Shown here: piece after piece, positions 17,255 to 25,786 of the stretch
Layout: each line of letters starts with the position of its first letter
Numbering within the stretch: the first letter of the stretch is position 1
From: Halegenticoccus soli
Lineage (GTDB): Archaea; Halobacteriota; Halobacteria; Halobacteriales; Haloferacaceae
Assembly: GCF_002844195.1 (NCBI RefSeq)
Contig: NZ_PEND01000001.1
Span: 620,001 to 684,000 of the forward strand
DNA: 64,000 nt
Direction: 5' to 3'
The notes under the pieces: generated by a model
Told to the model about the DNA's origin: nothing
The model's input: the letters and a program-made list of their open reading frames with translations, nothing else
Databases searched by the model: none
Made by a program: the position numbers and the translations under genes

Positions 17255-18475
17255 ATGAGCCACGACGACCTGCGGCGCGCCGGGTTCAAGGAGCGGACCC
17301 GCGTCGCGGCCGCCCGGGAGCGACTCCTCGGGGCGGTCACGCCGCACGACCGGACCGAACGGCTGCCGCTCGGCCCCGCCGACGGGCGGGCGCTCGCCGA
17401 AACCGTCGCCGCCCCGAACCCCGTGCCGGGGTACGACCGCGCCGCGATGGACGGCTACGCGGTCCGCGCCGAGGACACCTTCGGCGCGAGCGACCGGTCG
17501 CCGAAGATCCTCTCCGAGGAGGAGGGTGACGTCGCCCCCGGCGAGGCCGTCCGCGTCCACACCGGGAGCGAACTCCCGCCCGGCGCGGACGCGGTCGTGA
17601 TGATCGAGCGGACCGAGGTCCTCGGCGACGAAGTCGAGGTGTACGACGCCGTCGCGGAGGGCGAGAACGTCGGCGCGGCCGGCGAGGACGTCGCGGAGGG
17701 GCAGCCGCTGTACGAACCCGGCCACCGGCTCCGACCCTCCGACCTCGGGCTCCTCAAGTCCGTGGGCGTCCGGGAGGTGGACGCGTACGAGCGGCCGACG
17801 GTCGGGGTGATCCCGACCGGCGAGGAGCTCGTCCAGCGCGACCCCGCGCCGGGCGAGGTCGTCGAAACCAACGGCCTCACCGTCTCGAAGCTCGTCCAGC
17901 GGTGGGGCGCGGTCCCGACGTACCGCGACGTCGTCCCCGACGACCCCGACGCGATCCGCGCGGCGATCCAGCGCGACCTGACGAGGGACGTCGTCGTCAC
18001 GACCGGCGGCTCCTCGGTCGGCGAGCGAGACTACACCCCCGAAGTCGTCGACGAGCTCGGCGAGGTGCTCGTCCACGGGGTCGCGCTCAAACCCGGCCAC
18101 CCCGTCGCGCTCGGCGTCGTCGAGGGGACGCCGGTGTTGATGCTCCCCGGCTACCCCGTCGCCTGCATCATCAACGCCGTGCAGTTCCTCCGCCCGGTCG
18201 TGAAGCGGATCGGCCACCTCCCCGAGACCCCGCACCCGACCGTCGAGGCGACGCTCGCCCGGAAGATCGCGAGCGAACCGGGGACGCGGACCTACGCGCG
18301 CGTGAAACTCGAGGAGACCGACGACGGCCCGGTCGCGACGCCGACGCGGGCCAGCGGCTCCGGCGTCCTCTCCAGCGTCGCGCTCGCGGACGGCTGGGTC
18401 GTCGTCCCCGAGCGGAGCGAGGGGTTCGAGGAGGGCGCGACCGTCGAGGTCGAAGACTGGGAGTGGTCTGGATGA
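17255..18475 (+). CDS. moeA: Molybdopterin molybdotransferase MoeA
   Basis: MoeA inserts molybdate (or tungstate) into adenylylated molybdopterin, the last step of cofactor synthesis. The 406-residue protein shows all family landmarks in order: RAAMDGYAVRAEDTFGAS (domain III/I), GSELPPGADAVVMIE, the linker repeat region, PTVGVIPTGEELV, the MPT-binding TTGGSSVGERDYTPEVV and the domain closing with MLPGYPVACIINAVQFL. Domain IV, a beta-barrel, follows to the end (LPGYP onward, with TPTRASGSGVLSSVALADGWVVVP). It is coupled by an ATGA overlap to a second MoeA with an extra domain. Confidence 0.93.
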   Translation: MSHDDLRRAGFKERTRVAAARERLLGAVTPHDRTERLPLGPADGRALAETVAAPNPVPGYDRAAMDGYAVRAEDTFGASDRSPKILSEEEGDVAPGEAVRVHTGSELPPGADAVVMIERTEVLGDEVEVYDAVAEGENVGAAGEDVAEGQPLYEPGHRLRPSDLGLLKSVGVREVDAYERPTVGVIPTGEELVQRDPAPGEVVETNGLTVSKLVQRWGAVPTYRDVVPDDPDAIRAAIQRDLTRDVVVTTGGSSVGERDYTPEVVDELGEVLVHGVALKPGHPVALGVVEGTPVLMLPGYPVACIINAVQFLRPVVKRIGHLPETPHPTVEATLARKIASEPGTRTYARVKLEETDDGPVATPTRASGSGVLSSVALADGWVVVPERSEGFEEGATVEVEDWEWSG

Positions 18476-20421
18476 GTTCGAGAAAGGAGTTCCGCGACCT
18501 CGCAGAGCCGGAGGAGGCTCACGCCGCGATCGCGTCGCTCGACCTCGAACCCGCCCCCGAGCGCGTCTCCCTCTCCGAGGCGCGCGGGCGGGTTCTCGCC
18601 GAGCGGATCGACGCCGAACTCGACGTGCCGGGCTTCGACCGCGCCTCGATGGACGGCTACGCCGTCCGCGCGCGGGACACGTTCGGCGCTGACGAGGCCG
18701 ATCCGGTCGTCCTCGACCTGATCGGCGCGGTCCACGCGGGCGCGGAACCGGACGTGACCGTCGAGTCCGGCACCTGCGCCGAGATCTCCACCGGCGCGGT
18801 GATGCCGCCGGGGGCGGACGCGGTGGTCATCGTCGAGCGAACCGATGAAACCGCCGGAGGCGACGCGGTCGAGATCAGGACGGCGGTCGCGCCGGGCGAC
18901 AGCGTGATGCTCGCCGGCGCGGACATCGCCGCCGGCGCGCGGGCGCTCGGGCCCGGAACCCGACTGACGCCGCGGGAGATCGGCCTGCTCTCGGCGCTCG
19001 GAGTCGATCGGGTGCCCGTCCGCGGGCGGCCGCTCGTGGGCATCATCTCCACCGGCGACGAGCTCGTCCGCCCCGGCGAGGCGCTCGACAGCGACGCCGG
19101 GCAGATCTACGACGTGAACAGCTACGCCGTCGCCGCGGCCGTCGAGGAGGCCGGCGGCGAGGCGCGGCTGTACCCCCACGCCGGCGACGACTACGACGAG
19201 ATGGAGCGGATCCTCGTCGAGGCCGCCGAGGAGTGCGACCTCGTGCTCTCGTCGGGCTCCACGTCCGCGAGCGCGGTGGACGTGATCTACCGCGTCATCG
19301 AGTCGCGCGGCGAACTCCTGCTGCACGGCGTCGCGGTCAAGCCCGGCAAACCGATGCTCGTCGGTCGGCTGGGCGCGTCCGCGTACGTCGGCCTCCCGGG
19401 CTACCCCGTTTCGGCGCTCACCATCTTCCGGACGTTCGTCGCGCCCGCGATCCGGCGCGCCGCGGGCCTGCCCGAACCGCGGACGGCGACCGTCTCGGGG
19501 CGGATGGCCGTCCGCGAGCGGTACGGCGAGGGCCGACTCCGGCTCATGCCGGTCGGCCTGATCGAAGACGAAACGGGCGAGACGCTCGTCTACCCCGTGG
19601 ACAAGGGCAGCGGCGCGACCACGAGCCTCGTCGAGGCCGACGGGATCGTGGAGGTGCACCCCGACACCGAGTACCTCGCGGCGGGGGAGGCCGTCGACGT
19701 ACGGCTGTTCTCGCCGGACGTGCGGGTCCCGTCGCTACTCGGCGTCGGCGAGGACGACCCCGCGCTCTCCCGCCTGCTCGATCGGCTCTCCGCCCCGCGG
19801 TACCTCCCGCTGGGGAGCCGAGAGGGGCTCCGACGGCTCCGGAACGGGGTGCCGGACGCGGCGGTCGTCGCGGGACCGGCGGACGTGACGGGTCGGCGAG
19901 GTGCCGGCGAGGCCGGAGGAGATGCCGGCACCGTCGCCGGCGAGATCGAGGCGGTCGACCTCGGCGGCTGGATCCGGGAGTGGGGGCTGATCGTCCCGGC
20001 GGGCAACCCCGAGGGGGTCGAGGGACTCGCCGACCTCGTCGAGCGTGACCTCCGGTTCGTCAACCGCGACGCGAACTCCGGGCTGCGGACGAGCCTCGGC
20101 AACGCCGTCGCCGACCTCGCGGCGGAGCGCGGCGTCGAACGGCGCTCGATCGTCGAGTCCGTCGACGGGTTCGAACTCGCGGTGAAAGCCCACGAGAGCC
20201 CTGCGCGGCAGGTCGCCGCCGGGAAGGCAGACGCGGGGCTCGGCCTGCGCGCGACGGCGGAGAAACTGGGGCTCGGATTCGTCTCCCTCGGCGACCAGCG
20301 CGTCGTCGTCCGCGCGAACGCCGATCGGGCGGAGAAGCCGGGCGTCGCGGAGCTGCGATCGGCGCTCTCGGGGCTCGATTCTATCGTCGAGGGGCTGGCG
20401 GGGTACGAGGTAGGGCGGTAG
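18472..20421 (+). CDS. MoeA fused to a periplasmic-binding-protein-like domain
   Basis: Residues 1 to about 410 repeat the MoeA plan (SMDGYAVRARDTFGAD, STGAVMPPGADAVVIVE, GIISTGDELV, GLPGYPVSALTIFRTFV), but the usual TTGGSS loop is LSSGSTSASAVD. Residues 430-649 form a type-2 solute-binding fold (YLPLGSREGLRRL, WGLIVPAGNPEGVEGLADL, FVNRDANSGLRTSL, VAAGKADAGLGLRATAE), as in the LysR-substrate-like domain that many archaea join to MoeA. It has no signal peptide, so the binding domain works in the cytosol, probably presenting molybdate or tungstate to the catalytic part. Having two different MoeA proteins suggests one for each metal, but that is inference. Confidence 0.9.
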   Translation: MSSRKEFRDLAEPEEAHAAIASLDLEPAPERVSLSEARGRVLAERIDAELDVPGFDRASMDGYAVRARDTFGADEADPVVLDLIGAVHAGAEPDVTVESGTCAEISTGAVMPPGADAVVIVERTDETAGGDAVEIRTAVAPGDSVMLAGADIAAGARALGPGTRLTPREIGLLSALGVDRVPVRGRPLVGIISTGDELVRPGEALDSDAGQIYDVNSYAVAAAVEEAGGEARLYPHAGDDYDEMERILVEAAEECDLVLSSGSTSASAVDVIYRVIESRGELLLHGVAVKPGKPMLVGRLGASAYVGLPGYPVSALTIFRTFVAPAIRRAAGLPEPRTATVSGRMAVRERYGEGRLRLMPVGLIEDETGETLVYPVDKGSGATTSLVEADGIVEVHPDTEYLAAGEAVDVRLFSPDVRVPSLLGVGEDDPALSRLLDRLSAPRYLPLGSREGLRRLRNGVPDAAVVAGPADVTGRRGAGEAGGDAGTVAGEIEAVDLGGWIREWGLIVPAGNPEGVEGLADLVERDLRFVNRDANSGLRTSLGNAVADLAAERGVERRSIVESVDGFELAVKAHESPARQVAAGKADAGLGLRATAEKLGLGFVSLGDQRVVVRANADRAEKPGVAELRSALSGLDSIVEGLAGYEVGR

Positions 20422-20564
20422 CCGGAGCGGCTCCGACGAGCGGTCCTCCGGCGGTCACCAGACGGACGCGCCGTTACTGCACCGTCCCAAGAGCCGTTCG
20501 GAGCCGTGACGCGAGTCCGCCCGTCAACGAGCGCGGGCGTTCGAACGGCGCGTCCGCGAACCGC

Positions 20565-21200
20565 TCACCGCGGGAGTTCGTCGAACGACTCGACGCGGTA
20601 GTCGCCAAGGACGCACTGCCCGCGGAACGACGGGTCGTGGCGCTCGACGTGGACGCCGTCGAGGTCGGCGTTCCACGCCGCGCCGATGTCGTTCGCGCCG
20701 TCGCCCGCGAGCACCCCCCGGTGGACGCCGTTGACGCCCAGGCTCGACATCGCGCGTTTCACCGGCGCCGGGTCCGGCTTCCAGCCCGTCTCCTCGGTGC
20801 AGCAGACGACGACGTCGAACCAGTCGCGGATGTCGAGGCGGTCCAGCACGGGGCCCGCCAGGAACTCCTGGCAGTGGGTCACGAGCCCGATCGGGGCGTC
20901 GAGCGAGGAGATGAACGCCGCGGCGTCCTCGTGGAGGTACGTCGCCGCCGCGCGGGCCTGCGGGTCTTCGACCGCGTGGAAGGCCGGCCAGAACTCCTCG
21001 GGCGGGATCCCCCACTCCCTGAGCTGGGGGTCGCGCGCGCCGCTCAGGCCGTGCCAGAGGATTTCGACCTCGCGGTCGGTGAACTCGCGCCCGAGCCGAG
21101 CTCCCACCCGGTCGAACGCCTCCCGGGTGTACGACCACTCGGCGTCGACGAGCGTCCCGTCGAGGTCGAACAGCCAGAAGTCGTACGCGTCGAGAACCAT
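20565..21200 (-). CDS. HAD-superfamily phosphatase
   Basis: Cytosolic 211-residue HAD hydrolase. Motif I is FWLFDLDGTLVD (nucleophile Asp12, acid Asp14), followed by a helical cap (about 25-90). Motif II is GLVTHCQ, motif III is the Lys in ETGWKPDPAPVK, and motif IV is GVLAGDGANDIGAAWNA. The cysteine pair CCTEET in the core before motif III is uncommon among haloarchaeal homologues. It would act on a small phosphate ester such as phosphoglycolate or a sugar phosphate. It is one of three HAD genes of this kind in the window, all separate in sequence, and it has no obvious operon partner. Confidence 0.83.
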   Translation of the reverse strand: MVLDAYDFWLFDLDGTLVDAEWSYTREAFDRVGARLGREFTDREVEILWHGLSGARDPQLREWGIPPEEFWPAFHAVEDPQARAAATYLHEDAAAFISSLDAPIGLVTHCQEFLAGPVLDRLDIRDWFDVVVCCTEETGWKPDPAPVKRAMSSLGVNGVHRGVLAGDGANDIGAAWNADLDGVHVERHDPSFRGQCVLGDYRVESFDELPR

Positions 21201-21340
21201 CGGAGTATCTGATAGTGCGCCCCCGGTATTGGATGTTCCGGCGGATTTCAGCCGCTGCAGGCGACTCTCACCGCTCGATTACTTTCGCTCGCGTGAACTG
21301 ATCCGGAGCGGAGAGCCCCGTCCGAATCGGGGCCCCCGGC

Positions 21341-21712
21341 TCACGACGAGGTGACCCGGATCGAACTGCCGAGGTACTTGTGCAGCACCTCGGCGACGTC
21401 GTCGGCGTTGAAGCGCGAGAGGTCCCGACCGATCTCCGACTTCAACGCGTCGAGGTACGCCTCGTCGGTTTCGAGCTCCCGGAACGTCGCGCCCGCGACC
21501 GGCACGCCGAGGGCCTCCTCGAACCGGTCGCGGAGGTGCCGCTCGTCGTTCGCGTTCCCGCGCCAGAGGGAGTCCCGGAAGAAGAGCCAGCCGTCCTCGC
21601 CCGGCTCGGCCGCCGGCAGGCGGAGCACCGTCTCGAACTCCCGCGGATCGACGCGCACCCCCTCCGCCGGGGCCAGCCGAAACCGCACCCGGAAGACGTA
21701 CGCGGCGTTCAC
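21341..21712 (-). CDS. LWR-salt protein (haloarchaeal family, function unknown)
   Basis: The 123-residue acidic protein contains DSLWRGNAND in the middle, the LWR motif for which the family is named. It has an alpha/beta make-up with an N-terminal strand set (AAYVFRVRFRLAP) and a C-terminal helix (ADDVAEVLHKYLGSSIRVTSS). No catalytic residues are evident. The start is GTG 21712, two bases after the TGA of the upstream pterin dehydratase gene, so the two genes are almost certainly co-transcribed. The constant pairing may point to a role linked with that enzyme. Confidence 0.75.
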   Translation of the reverse strand: MNAAYVFRVRFRLAPAEGVRVDPREFETVLRLPAAEPGEDGWLFFRDSLWRGNANDERHLRDRFEEALGVPVAGATFRELETDEAYLDALKSEIGRDLSRFNADDVAEVLHKYLGSSIRVTSS

Positions 21713-21713
21713 G

Positions 21714-21989
21714 TCAGTACTCGCCGTCGAACAGCTCGGCCATCCGGATGTCCTGGTCGGTGATGCCGCCGGCCTCGTGGCTCGTCAGGCGCACTTCGAC
21801 CTCCTTGTAGCCGATGAGTATCTCCGGGTGGTGGAACTCCTCCTCGGCGACTTCGGCCACGTTCGTGGCGAAGGTGACGCCCTTGAGGTAGTCGTCGAAC
21901 TCGTAGGTTCGGACGATCTCGTCGCCCTCGCGGTGCCAGTCGTCCGGGAGCCGCTGGTCGATCTCGTCGTCGGACAGTAGCTCTGCCAT
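21714..21989 (-). CDS. Pterin-4a-carbinolamine dehydratase (PCD/DCoH-like)
   Basis: A 91-residue protein with the full PCD fold. The active-site histidines sit in FHHPEILIGYKEVEVRLTSHEAGGIT, matching the family pattern of a His-His-Pro, a following aromatic or strand and a third His before a Gly-rich turn. In animals the enzyme dehydrates 4a-hydroxytetrahydrobiopterin; in prokaryotes it often accompanies molybdopterin or folate metabolism, and the moeA genes lie a few kb away. ATG 21989 gives the normal length, whereas the longer frame from 22079 adds an Arg-rich, unrelated stretch. It leads the two-gene unit with the LWR-salt gene. Confidence 0.87.
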   Translation of the reverse strand: MAELLSDDEIDQRLPDDWHREGDEIVRTYEFDDYLKGVTFATNVAEVAEEEFHHPEILIGYKEVEVRLTSHEAGGITDQDIRMAELFDGEY

Positions 21990-22202
21990 GGCCGGTACAT
22001 CGGGTGGCGGTCGGATAACGTTTGCCCAGCGGCGGGTCGAAATTTGTTCGCGGACGCCGCCTCCGTCGCGGCCTCGCACCGCCCGCTCCGCCGGGCAGCC
22101 TCCCGACGGCGACCCGCCCGGACGCGGCCGGCGTCTTCGGCGGGATCGTCGCGACGATGCGTCGACCCCCGGCGTAGAGAACTCGGTCGCCGGAGGGAGC
22201 GC

Positions 22203-23567
22203 TCAGTCGTCGGAAAGCTGTTCGAGCACGTGCGGAGGGATGTCGGCGCTCTCTGCGATCCCGTCCGGGATTCCGTCGAGAAGCGAGTCGTCCGGCGTCG
22301 CGTCCGCGGTCGGCGGCGTCGATCCGCCGAACTCGGGATCGAAAAGCTGCATGGCCGTCTGGATCGTGGTCCAGTCGTCCTCGGCCGCCGCGTCGCGCAG
22401 GCTCTTGGTCGGCGCGGCGAGCAGTTGCCCGACGAGCGCGTCCGCCAGCGCCGCGACCGTCTCCCGCTGCTCGTCGGTCAGCTCGCCCTGCGCTTCGAGC
22501 TTCGAGAGCGCGGTGTCGAGCTCCCGCTCCTTCACGATCTCGGCGCTCTCGTACATCGCGCTGATGGCGTCGTCCGCCCGCTTGCGCTTGTAGGCGTCGA
22601 GGAGGCGCTCGAACTCCTCGTCGATCATCGCCTCCACCTGCTCGGCCTCGCGCGCCCGCTGCTCTCGCGTCTCGGCGGTGACCGACCGGAGCGCGTCGAT
22701 GTCGCGGAGGGTGACGCCCTCGACCGCGACCGCGTCGGGGTCGACGTCGCGCGGCTGGGCGATGTCGATGAGCACGGTTTCGCCGGCGCCTTCGAGCGCG
22801 GCGCGGTCGAGCACGTACGTCGAACTCCCCGTCGCCGCGATGACGATGTCCGCCTCCCGAGCGGCCGCCGGCGCGTCGTCGAGTCCGACGGCGCGGGCGT
22901 CCGCGTCCACCTCGGTCGCGAGGTGCTCGGCGCGGGGGACGGTCCGGTTGGCGACGATGAGCGCGCCCACGTCCGCGGCGTCGAGCGCGCGGGCCGCGAG
23001 CGCGCCCATCTCGCCGGCGCCGACGACCAGGGCCGTCGCCCCCTCGACGTCGGTCTCCGCGTCCGCCAGCGCGACCGCGGCGCTGCCGAGCGAGACGACC
23101 CCCTCGTTGATCCGCGTCTCCGTCCGGGCGCGCTCGCCGACGTGGACGGCCTTCGTCAGCGCGTCGTCCAGCATCGCGCCGATCCCGCCCGCGGCGCGGG
23201 CCTCCTCCGTCGCCGTTCTGAGCTGTCCCAGGATCTGATCCTCGCCGAGCACGAGCGACTCCAGCCCGGCGGCGACGCGCATCAGGTGGCGGATGCTCTC
23301 CTCGTGGTCCATGTGGACGATCGCGCCGTCGCGCACGTCCGGGGCGAAGTCGGAGAGGGCGGCGGCCCCCTCGGCGGCCCGGTCCGTGACGACGTACGCC
23401 TCGGCGCGGTTGCACGTCTGGATGGCGAACGCCTCCGTGACGCCGTCGCGGGCGAGGAGGTCCCGGACGACGGTCCGCTCGTCCTCGCGGCAGGCGGCGG
23501 CGATCTCGTCCACGCTCGCACGCACGTGCGAGACGCTAACGCCGGATATCACGCCCGCGTCAATCAT
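22203..23567 (-). CDS. hemA: Glutamyl-tRNA reductase HemA
   Basis: HemA reduces glutamyl-tRNA(Glu) to glutamate-1-semialdehyde with NADPH, the first committed step of tetrapyrrole synthesis. The 454-residue protein has the catalytic Cys in QTCNRAEAYVV (about 50-60), EDQILGQLRTA, the Rossmann NADPH site ALVVGAGEMGALAARAL and a long C-terminal helical dimerisation domain from about 300. It is a little longer than usual because of an acidic C-terminal tail. Its ATG overlaps the stop of the precorrin-2 dehydrogenase gene by four bases, so it is the last gene of the heme operon. Confidence 0.95.
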   Translation of the reverse strand: MIDAGVISGVSVSHVRASVDEIAAACREDERTVVRDLLARDGVTEAFAIQTCNRAEAYVVTDRAAEGAAALSDFAPDVRDGAIVHMDHEESIRHLMRVAAGLESLVLGEDQILGQLRTATEEARAAGGIGAMLDDALTKAVHVGERARTETRINEGVVSLGSAAVALADAETDVEGATALVVGAGEMGALAARALDAADVGALIVANRTVPRAEHLATEVDADARAVGLDDAPAAAREADIVIAATGSSTYVLDRAALEGAGETVLIDIAQPRDVDPDAVAVEGVTLRDIDALRSVTAETREQRAREAEQVEAMIDEEFERLLDAYKRKRADDAISAMYESAEIVKERELDTALSKLEAQGELTDEQRETVAALADALVGQLLAAPTKSLRDAAAEDDWTTIQTAMQLFDPEFGGSTPPTADATPDDSLLDGIPDGIAESADIPPHVLEQLSDD

Positions 23568-24211
23568 CGCGGCTCACCTCTGGTTTCTCGAATCACGCGC
23601 TCCGCCTCTCTCCGGGCGTTAGATTCCGCCGTACGTAAAGCCTTCCAAACGCGCGAACTCCGCGCGACGGCCCGAATCGCCGCCCTGCGCTCGTCCGGCG
23701 GGACGCCGTCCCCCTTCAGTTCCTCGCGGAGTTCGCCGGTCAGCTCCGCCATCGCGCCCGCGCCTGCCAGCTCCGACTCCAGCCGCTCGCGGAGGTACTT
23801 CGACAGCGCGGGGCTCGCCCCGCCGGTCGAGACGGCGACCGTCACGGGCCCGTCGCGGACGGTCGCCGGGACGACGACGCTGCCCGCGTCGCGTCCGCCC
23901 GCGCGGTCCGCCCGGTTGACCAGCGCGCAGCGCCCGCGCGCCGCGGCCTCGGCCGCGCCGTTCACCGCGTCGTCGTCCGTCGCGGCGACGACGAGCGCGG
24001 GGTCGACCCGGTCGACCCACCCGGACACCGCCTCGGGCGTCGGCGCGGCCCGGACCAGTTCCGCGTCCCCGAAGTCGCGCCCGCCGAACGCGGGACTCAC
24101 GACGACGACGCGCGCCTCGCGCGCGAACCGCCGGGCCTTGCGCGCGCCGACGGCGCCGCCGCCGAAGACGAGCACGGACTCGTCCGAGAAGTCGTGGAAC
24201 AGCGGGATCAT
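23564..24211 (-). CDS. Precorrin-2 dehydrogenase / sirohydrochlorin ferrochelatase-like protein
   Basis: This 215-residue protein corresponds to the N-terminal half of CysG (Met8p-like): NAD-dependent oxidation of precorrin-2 to sirohydrochlorin and possibly iron insertion. It begins MIPLFHDFSDESVLVFGGGAVGARKARRF, the typical Rossmann start, and carries VAATDDDAVNGAAEAAARGRCALVNRAD and the substrate loop VAVSTGGASPALSKYLRE. The C-terminal helix bundle is shorter than in bacteria. Its position between ahbAB and hemA shows that the organism makes heme through siroheme, the archaeal route. The start lies 4 nt after the ahbAB stop. Confidence 0.9.
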   Translation of the reverse strand: MIPLFHDFSDESVLVFGGGAVGARKARRFAREARVVVVSPAFGGRDFGDAELVRAAPTPEAVSGWVDRVDPALVVAATDDDAVNGAAEAAARGRCALVNRADRAGGRDAGSVVVPATVRDGPVTVAVSTGGASPALSKYLRERLESELAGAGAMAELTGELREELKGDGVPPDERRAAIRAVARSSRVWKALRTAESNARREAERVIRETRGEPR

Positions 24212-24215
24212 GTGG

Positions 24216-25439
24216 CTACTCGGCCGAAGCGTCCGTGTCCGCGCCGGCTGCGCTCGCGGCGTTTGCCGTGTTCGCCTCGGCTCGCTCGGTCAGTCTGATA
24301 CCCGTTTTCTTCAGGATTCGCGCGGAAAACAGCGTGTCCCAGTTGCCGGCGTCCCGATCGTCGCCGACCTGCGGGTCGCTGCCGACGTCCCGCCCGCCGC
24401 CGACGTGCCGCTCTCGATCCCGCTCGCCGGCGTCGGAGGCGATCCGTCGGGCCGACGCCGGCTCCTCGTCGACGTCCCAGTACTCGGCCATCTTCGCACG
24501 CACCTCCCGGATCCGGCGTTCGCTCTCCTCCTCGCTGCGGCCGTGGGTCATCGCGAAGAAGTTGTACGGCCAGACGCCCCCGTGGCGCGGGCGCTGATAG
24601 CAGTGGGTGACGAAATCGAGCGAGGCGACGGCGGGGCCGACCTCCTCGACGAGGTCGTCGGGGACGTTCCAGACGGTCATGCCGTTCTCGGTGTAGCCGA
24701 GGGCGTAGTGGTTCGGGATGACGCCGACCCGTCGGATCTTCCCCTCCAGGTCGAACCGCGCTATCGTTTCGAGGACCCACTCCGTCTCGACGCCGAGCGC
24801 CTCCGCCACGTCGCGGTACGGCGTCTCGGCGATCGGCAGGCCGTCCTGGATCTCGGAGACGAGCTCGAGTTCGCGGGGAGTGAGGGTCCGCCTGCCGATC
24901 GGCTCCGCGTCGGGGCCGAGGTGCGAGAGGTCGACGTCGCCGTCGGGGATCGGTCCGTCGACGAGGAACTTCGCCTCGACCCGGAACTCGCGGACTTTCG
25001 GCATGTTGTACGTCGGCTGGCCGGTCTCCGCTTCGATCTCGGCGAGCACCTCCGCCACCTCGTCCTCGTTCGCCACGCTGACGACGAACCACATGTTGAG
25101 GTGCGGGTGCTCGCGCTCGTAGTTGTGCGCCACCTCGCGGTGGGCGTTCACGAGGTCGGCGACCTCGTCGAACCGGTCCGGCGGCGCGTGCATCGCGACC
25201 AGCGTCGCGGTCCCGCCGATCTCCTCGGCGTTGACGAGCGCGCCGAAGCGCGTCAGCACGCCCGACTCGTCCAGCTCGCGGATGCGGTCGCACAGCTCCG
25301 ACGCGGTGACGTCCACGCCGCGCTCCCGGAGCGCCGCGGCGGCCGGGTCGAACGGACGTTCGACCACCGGAAAGCCGCCCTGGAAGGCGTTGATGACGGC
25401 GCGGTCGAGCGTCGAGAGGTCCGCGTCCACCGTTCTCAT
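24216..25439 (-). CDS. Fused siroheme decarboxylase AhbA-AhbB
   Basis: Siroheme decarboxylase converts siroheme to didecarboxysiroheme, the archaeal heme step. Here two Lrp/AsnC-like modules lie in one 407-residue chain: module 1 at about 1-170 (LSTLDRAVINAFQGGFPVV, VLTRFGALVN, HLNMWFVVS) and module 2 at about 180-375 (LTPRELELVSEIQDGLPIA, GKIRRVGVIPNHYALGY, MTVWNVPDD, FVTHCYQRPRHGGVWPYNFFAMTHG). The typical end LFSARILKKTGIRL is preceded by a low-complexity insert (GERDRERHVGGGRDVGSD) and followed by an Ala-rich tail. ATG 25439 is the first residue that matches the family. It leads the heme operon. Confidence 0.87.
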   Translation of the reverse strand: MRTVDADLSTLDRAVINAFQGGFPVVERPFDPAAAALRERGVDVTASELCDRIRELDESGVLTRFGALVNAEEIGGTATLVAMHAPPDRFDEVADLVNAHREVAHNYEREHPHLNMWFVVSVANEDEVAEVLAEIEAETGQPTYNMPKVREFRVEAKFLVDGPIPDGDVDLSHLGPDAEPIGRRTLTPRELELVSEIQDGLPIAETPYRDVAEALGVETEWVLETIARFDLEGKIRRVGVIPNHYALGYTENGMTVWNVPDDLVEEVGPAVASLDFVTHCYQRPRHGGVWPYNFFAMTHGRSEEESERRIREVRAKMAEYWDVDEEPASARRIASDAGERDRERHVGGGRDVGSDPQVGDDRDAGNWDTLFSARILKKTGIRLTERAEANTANAASAAGADTDASAE

Positions 25440-25643
25440 GTTCGGCACTCGGGGAGGAGGGGGAATAAGCGTCTCGAAGCCGGCGCAACCGCCCCGATCG
25501 GAGCCGGCGAGGCCGACGAAGTCGAGCCCGGATCGGGTGCGATAGCCGAGCGCGGAGACGGCCCGGGAGTCGAGAGTGGATTCGGCGCGCCACCGAGAGC
25601 GACCCCGACTCGACCGACGAACCCTCGGCGGCGGATAGCAACT

Positions 25644-25649
25644 GTTATT
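25644..25649 (+). promoter_or_regulatory. TATA-like box for the fluoride operon
   Basis: GTTATT centred about 26 nt before position 25673, so transcription should begin within a few bases of the riboswitch 5' end (25676). This fits an aptamer at the very start of the transcript. Confidence 0.5.
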
Positions 25650-25675
25650 CCTCCGACCCGGCGTTTCCGACCAAC

Positions 25676-25750
25676 GGGCGACGGGGCTCGACCATGATCG
25701 ACGGGAGGTCGCCCGACCCGACCGCCGACTCGGCTGATGGCTCCTGTCGA
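25676..25750 (+). ncRNA. Probable fluoride riboswitch (crcB motif)
   Basis: The RNA lies just 5' of two fluoride channel genes. It can form P1 (GGGCGAC with GTCGCCC), a loop beginning GGGGCU that can pair with GGCUCC downstream to make the family's pseudoknot, and a P2 hairpin GCCG-ACU-CGGC followed directly by UGAUGGCUCCUGU. The last element closely matches the conserved crcB end UGAUGGCxUCxxC. The P1 loop holds an extra mini-hairpin (TCGA-CCATGA-TCGA) not present in the minimal motif. An in-frame ATG at 25694 lies inside the aptamer and is therefore unlikely to be used. Confidence 0.72.
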
Positions 25751-25786
25751 CGACACCGCGGGACGGAATCTCCTGCCCGAACACAG

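Noticed and set aside
22044-25697. 1217-residue plus-strand frame across the heme operon
   Set aside because: Antisense to three genes with strong motifs; its own translation is Arg/Asp/Val-rich and resembles no family.
25694-25786. In-frame ATG that would lengthen CrcB by 31 residues
   Set aside because: It lies inside the predicted riboswitch and would add a non-hydrophobic, unrelated segment.
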